A stretch of 9,078 nucleotides of DNA from Thiobacillus denitrificans (GTDB lineage: Bacteria; Pseudomonadota; Gammaproteobacteria; Burkholderiales; Thiobacillaceae). Made by a program: the position numbers and the translations under genes. The notes under the pieces were generated by a model that ran no database searches, was not told where the DNA came from, and worked only from the letters and a program-made list of their open reading frames with translations. The stretch spans positions 1 to 9,078 of the forward strand of contig DILD01000085.1 of assembly GCA_002424845.1 (NCBI GenBank). The letters run 5' to 3'. Positions 6,670 to 9,078 of this stretch are shown here, piece after piece (position 1 is the first letter of the stretch; each line of letters opens with the position of its first letter).

Positions 6670-6705
6670 ATGTCACCGCGAACTAGTCAAGCTGTCACTG
6701 GATAA
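6670..6705 (+). CDS. Possible leader peptide MSPRTSQAVTG
   Basis: An ATG at 6670 is preceded by GGAGG (6658-6662) at an ideal 7-base spacing. It opens an 11-codon frame ending in TAA at 6703-6705. Two of the eleven codons are threonine (both ACT, codons 5 and 10). It lies about 50 bases before an intrinsic terminator and about 95 bases before thrS, the layout of ribosome-mediated attenuators. The threonine content is much lower than in classical leaders such as E. coli thrL, so the evidence is the Shine-Dalgarno, position and terminator rather than the peptide itself. A chance ORF remains possible. Confidence 0.35.
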   Translation: MSPRTSQAVTG

Positions 6706-6755
6706 CCCGGCGCATAGCTGTTCGCAGGCAACTGCAATCTCGATATGTAATACCC

Positions 6756-6785
6756 AAAAGCGCGGCCGGCCCGCGCTTTTTCTCA
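6756..6785 (+). terminator. Intrinsic terminator just before thrS
   Basis: AAAAGCGCGG (6756-6765) and CCGCGCTTTT (6771-6780) form a 10-bp stem, the G/C-rich part being six pairs, around a 5-base loop. The T-run continues to 6781 and then TCTC. It ends immediately before the thrS Shine-Dalgarno (GGAG, 6790-6793), so it would end tRNA-Val/leader transcripts or act as an attenuator for thrS. Confidence 0.8.
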
Positions 6786-6800
6786 TTCTGGAGTTAGATC

Positions 6801-8708
6801 ATGGTTAACGTCACGCTTCCCGATGGCTCGGTCCGGCAGTTTGATGGTCCGGTTACCGTCGCCCAGGTTGCATCCGGCATCGGTGCCGGCCTGGCCAAGG
6901 CAGCGCTGGCTGGGCGGGTCAATGGCGAACTGGTCGACACCAGCCATCTGATCGAGGCGGATGCACAACTTGCCATTGTGACCGACAAAGACGCCGACGG
7001 CCTCGACATGATCCGCCATTCCACCGCGCATCTGTTGGCGTGCGCGGTGAAGTCACTGTTCCCCGACGCACAGGTGACGATCGGTCCAGTGATCGAGGAT
7101 GGTTTCTATTACGATTTTGCCTACAAGCGCCCGTTCACGCCGGACGACTTGGCAGCCATCGAGAAAAGAATGGCCGAACTGGCCAAGCAGGACATCCCGG
7201 TCGAGCGCAGCGTGATGCCGCGCGATGAGGCGGTGACGTTCTTCAGGAACATGGGCGAGGCCTATAAGGCCGAGATCATCGCGTCGATCCCCAGCAATGA
7301 GGATATTTCGCTGTACCGCGAGGGCGATTTCATCGACCTCTGTCGCGGTCCGCACGTGCCGTCGACCGGCAAGCTCAAGCATTTCAAGCTGATGAAGCTG
7401 GCAGGTGCCTACTGGCGCGGCGACTCGAAGAACGAGATGCTGCAGCGCGTGTACGGCACCGCGTGGGCGAAGAAGGAGGATCTCGAAGCCTATCTGCACC
7501 GGCTGGAAGAAGCCGAGAAGCGCGACCACCGCAAGCTGGCGAAGCAGCTCGACCTGCTGCACATGCAGGACGAGGCGCCGGGCATGGTGTTCTGGCATCC
7601 CAAGGGCTGGATCGTGTGGCAGCAGATCGAGCAGTACATGCGGCAGAAGTTCGTCGAGTACGGCTACCAGGAGGTGCGCACCCCGGCGGTGATGGACCGC
7701 AGCATGTGGGAGAAATCCGGCCACTGGGAAAACTATCGCGACAACATGTTCACCACGGCGTCGGAAAACCGCGACTACGCGGTGAAGCCGATGAACTGCC
7801 CCGGACACGTGCAGATCTTCAACAGCGGCCTGCATTCCTATCGCGACCTGCCGCTCAGGCTGGCCGAGTTCGGTTCCTGTCACAGGAACGAGCCGTCGGG
7901 TGCGCTGCACGGCATCATGCGGGTGCGCGGCTTCACCCAGGACGACGCCCACATCTTCTGCACCGAAGAGCAGATCGAGCAGGAAGTGGCCGACTTCATC
8001 GTCATGCTGCAGAAGGTCTACGCCGATTTCGGCTTCAACGACGTGCTGGTCAAGCTGTCGACCCGGCCCGATAAGCGCGTCGGCTCGGATGAGAGCTGGG
8101 ACACGGCGGAAGCCGCACTGGCGGCGGCATTGGACAAGAACGGGCTGGCCTACGACCTGCAGCCCGGCGAGGGCGCGTTCTACGGCCCCAAGATCGAGTT
8201 CACGCTGAAGGACACGCTCGGCCGCCTGTGGCAGTGCGGCACCATCCAGCTCGATTTCAACCTGCCGGTTCGCCTCGGGGCTGAGTTCGTCGACGAGGAT
8301 AACAGCCGCAAACCCCCGGTGATGCTGCATCGCGCGATCCTCGGTTCGATGGAACGCTTCATCGGCATCCTGATCGAGCACCATGCCGGCAACTTTCCGA
8401 TGTGGCTGGCGCCGGTGCAGGTGATGGTGATGAATATCAGCGAAAATCAGGCAGGCTACGCGCAACAAATCACCCAGGCGCTGCGTCAGGCAGGTGTCCG
8501 GGCGGTGGCGGACTTGAGTAATAACAAGATTAACTATAAAATCCGGGAACATAGCTTGCAGAAGCTGCCTTATCAGGTGGTTGTCGGTGACAAGGAAATG
8601 GGGTCCGGTGTGGTCTCCGTCCGTGCCCGCGGCAACCAGGACTTGGGGCAGCTTGGTTTGGATGACTTGATTGCGCGCCTGAAAGCGGAAACGCTGGCGC
8701 GACAGTAA
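6801..8708 (+). CDS. thrS: Threonyl-tRNA synthetase
   Basis: This class II synthetase charges tRNA-Thr with threonine and edits mis-attached serine. At 635 residues it is full length. Domains in order are TGS (about 1-61), the editing domain with HSTAH (H73, H77) and C181/H185 in DLCRGPH, the catalytic core (about 240-535), and the anticodon-binding domain (about 536-635). Zinc/active-site ligands are C333 in MNCPGH, H384 in DDAHIF and H510 in MLHRAILGS, matching E. coli C334, H385 and H511. R362 lies in SCHRNEPSG. The ATG is preceded by GGAG with 7-base spacing. infC follows after 120 bases, the usual thrS-infC order. Expression is probably governed by the leader and terminator directly upstream rather than by an adjacent promoter. 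Confidence 0.98.
   Translation: MVNVTLPDGSVRQFDGPVTVAQVASGIGAGLAKAALAGRVNGELVDTSHLIEADAQLAIVTDKDADGLDMIRHSTAHLLACAVKSLFPDAQVTIGPVIEDGFYYDFAYKRPFTPDDLAAIEKRMAELAKQDIPVERSVMPRDEAVTFFRNMGEAYKAEIIASIPSNEDISLYREGDFIDLCRGPHVPSTGKLKHFKLMKLAGAYWRGDSKNEMLQRVYGTAWAKKEDLEAYLHRLEEAEKRDHRKLAKQLDLLHMQDEAPGMVFWHPKGWIVWQQIEQYMRQKFVEYGYQEVRTPAVMDRSMWEKSGHWENYRDNMFTTASENRDYAVKPMNCPGHVQIFNSGLHSYRDLPLRLAEFGSCHRNEPSGALHGIMRVRGFTQDDAHIFCTEEQIEQEVADFIVMLQKVYADFGFNDVLVKLSTRPDKRVGSDESWDTAEAALAAALDKNGLAYDLQPGEGAFYGPKIEFTLKDTLGRLWQCGTIQLDFNLPVRLGAEFVDEDNSRKPPVMLHRAILGSMERFIGILIEHHAGNFPMWLAPVQVMVMNISENQAGYAQQITQALRQAGVRAVADLSNNKINYKIREHSLQKLPYQVVVGDKEMGSGVVSVRARGNQDLGQLGLDDLIARLKAETLARQ
8514..8542 (+). promoter_or_regulatory. 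Possible internal promoter for infC
   Basis: Within the 3' end of thrS, an unusually AT-rich patch carries TTGAGT (8514-8519, 4 of 6 to TTGACA) and TAAAAT (8537-8542, 5 of 6 to TATAAT) at a 17-base spacing. In E. coli, infC promoters also lie inside thrS. Transcripts from here would traverse both hairpins before infC. Confidence 0.4.
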
Positions 8709-8712
8709 TAGC

Positions 8713-8785
8713 GGTCAAACAAGGCGTTGGGGCCTCCCTTAACCGGGTTCGGCACCGCGCCTTCATTTATTTGTTTGACCTTTTT
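8713..8785 (+). terminator. Long-stem terminator/attenuator between thrS and infC
   Basis: GGTCAAACAA (8713-8722) is perfectly complementary to TTGTTTGACC (8771-8780), directly followed by TTTTT (8781-8785). Inside the 48-base loop, GGCG (8723-8726) can stack on CGCC (8758-8761), and further inner pairing is possible. It starts 4 bases after the thrS stop codon. Because infC is normally co-expressed with thrS, it may be a partial terminator. Confidence 0.7.
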
Positions 8786-8786
8786 G

Positions 8787-8811
8787 CCTCGGCGCCAAGC
8801 GCCAGGTTTTT
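8787..8811 (+). terminator. Second terminator-like hairpin before infC
   Basis: CCT-c-GGCGC (8787-8795) pairs with GCGCC-AGG (8799-8806) around a 3-base CAA loop with one bulged C, and is followed by TTTTT (8807-8811). The infC Shine-Dalgarno GGAG (8817-8820) begins 6 bases later. A promoter between this hairpin and infC is not possible, so infC must be expressed by read-through. Confidence 0.6.
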
Positions 8812-8828
8812 AATTTGGAGTACGGCTC

Positions 8829-9078
8829 ATCGCGACAGAAAAGAAACAGACACGCATCAATGGAGAAATTACGTCCCCTGAAGTGCGTTTGGTCGGTGTG
8901 GAAGGCGAGCAGCTTGGCATTGTGAAGATTTATGATGCGCTGCGTCAGGCTGAAGAGGCTGACCTGGATTTGGTTGAGATTGCGCCGACGGCACAGCCGC
9001 CCGTGGCCAAAATCATGGACTACGGCAAGTTCAAGTACCAGGAAAGCAAGAAACAGCACGAAGCCAAGCTGAAGCAGA
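8829..9078 (+). CDS. infC: Translation initiation factor IF-3 (3' end outside window)
   Basis: The first 83 codons of IF-3 are present. IF-3 binds the 30S subunit, prevents premature 50S joining and proofreads start codons. The N-terminal domain signature is clear: RINGEI (9-14), EVRLVG (18-23), GEQLGIV (26-32), DLVEIAP (47-53), and VAKIMDYGKFKY (59-70) leading into the linker helix. The best start is ATC at 8829, with GGAG 8 bases upstream. An in-frame TAA at 8811-8813 and no ATG, GTG or TTG between it and RINGEI exclude a canonical upstream start. A rare AUC start fits the known use of AUU in E. coli infC, where IF-3 discriminates against its own start codon. The gene continues past the window edge. 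Confidence 0.93.
   Translation, partial: MATEKKQTRINGEITSPEVRLVGVEGEQLGIVKIYDALRQAEEADLDLVEIAPTAQPPVAKIMDYGKFKYQESKKQHEAKLKQ

Larger units (their letters stand above)
6608..6800 (+). promoter_or_regulatory. Structured thrS leader, candidate attenuator
   Basis: The spacer between tRNA-Val and thrS holds ordered secondary-structure elements. They are GGGTC-GGGAT-GACCC (6616-6630), GGGCT-GAAC-AGCCC (6642-6655), a mini-ORF with a strong Shine-Dalgarno (6658-6705), GCAG-GCAA-CTGC with a GNRA-type loop (6724-6735), and an intrinsic terminator (6756-6785). The terminator ends about 5 bases before the thrS GGAG, so no thrS promoter fits downstream of it: thrS transcripts must read through it. CCGCG at 6676-6680 could pair with CGCGG (6761-6765) in the terminator's left arm, giving a possible antiterminator. 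No known riboswitch or T-box consensus is recognised. The attenuation role is inference. Confidence 0.45.

Noticed and set aside
6673..6682. CACCGCG resembling the end of a T-box sequence upstream of thrS
   Set aside because: The T-box consensus TGGNACCGCG is not met (TGTCACCGCG). No stem I specifier loop or AG-bulge is visible, and the inferred host is not a Firmicute.
6706..6740. Vague similarity of the thrS leader to TPP or cobalamin riboswitch core strings
   Set aside because: The diagnostic conserved boxes (CUGAGA with the ACCUGAU core, or the B12 box) are absent.
7053..8552. 499-codon open frame antisense to thrS
   Set aside because: It lies entirely opposite a full-length, motif-complete thrS. 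Long antisense frames are expected in high-GC coding DNA, and the translation shows no recognisable domain.

Overview
This is a G+C-rich, densely packed chromosomal window carrying conserved housekeeping genes. Gene content, protein motifs and the order ftsK-ispD-ispF-thpR / tRNA-Val / thrS-infC suggest a proteobacterium, most likely a betaproteobacterium. That placement is an inference from motif recall, not from a search. I see no mobile element, CRISPR array, phage gene or defence cassette, and none of the recognised genes is broken.

Left part, minus strand (bases 144-2261): trxB, an Smr-domain gene and bcp form a tight co-directional run with gaps of 29 and 13 bases. It joins thioredoxin reductase and a thioredoxin-dependent peroxidase, with a probable RNA endonuclease/ribosome-quality factor between them. 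Downstream of bcp, near the window edge, is a short REP-like palindrome. A 200-base divergent intergenic region (2262-2461) with several short palindromes separates trxB from ftsK.

Middle part, plus strand (2462-6470): ftsK (DNA translocase at the division septum), ispD and ispF (two steps of the MEP isoprenoid pathway) and thpR (a 2H phosphoesterase acting on RNA ends) overlap one another by 4, 8 and 8 bases. This is an almost certainly translationally coupled operon.

Right part, plus strand (6489-9078): a promoter, tRNA-Val(GAC), a 193-base structured leader, thrS, a 120-base spacer with two successive terminator-like hairpins, and the start of infC (translation initiation factor IF3), which is cut by the window edge. 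infC appears to begin with the rare codon ATC. The thrS leader holds an 11-codon mini-ORF with an excellent Shine-Dalgarno sequence. It is followed by an intrinsic terminator whose T-run ends only a few bases before the thrS ribosome-binding site.

The protein-coding content is ordinary. The signals most worth following are regulatory: the putative attenuator ahead of thrS, and the terminator pair plus ATC start ahead of infC. Two lesser points are the Bcp peroxidase lacking the usual second cysteine and the palindrome cluster between trxB and ftsK.
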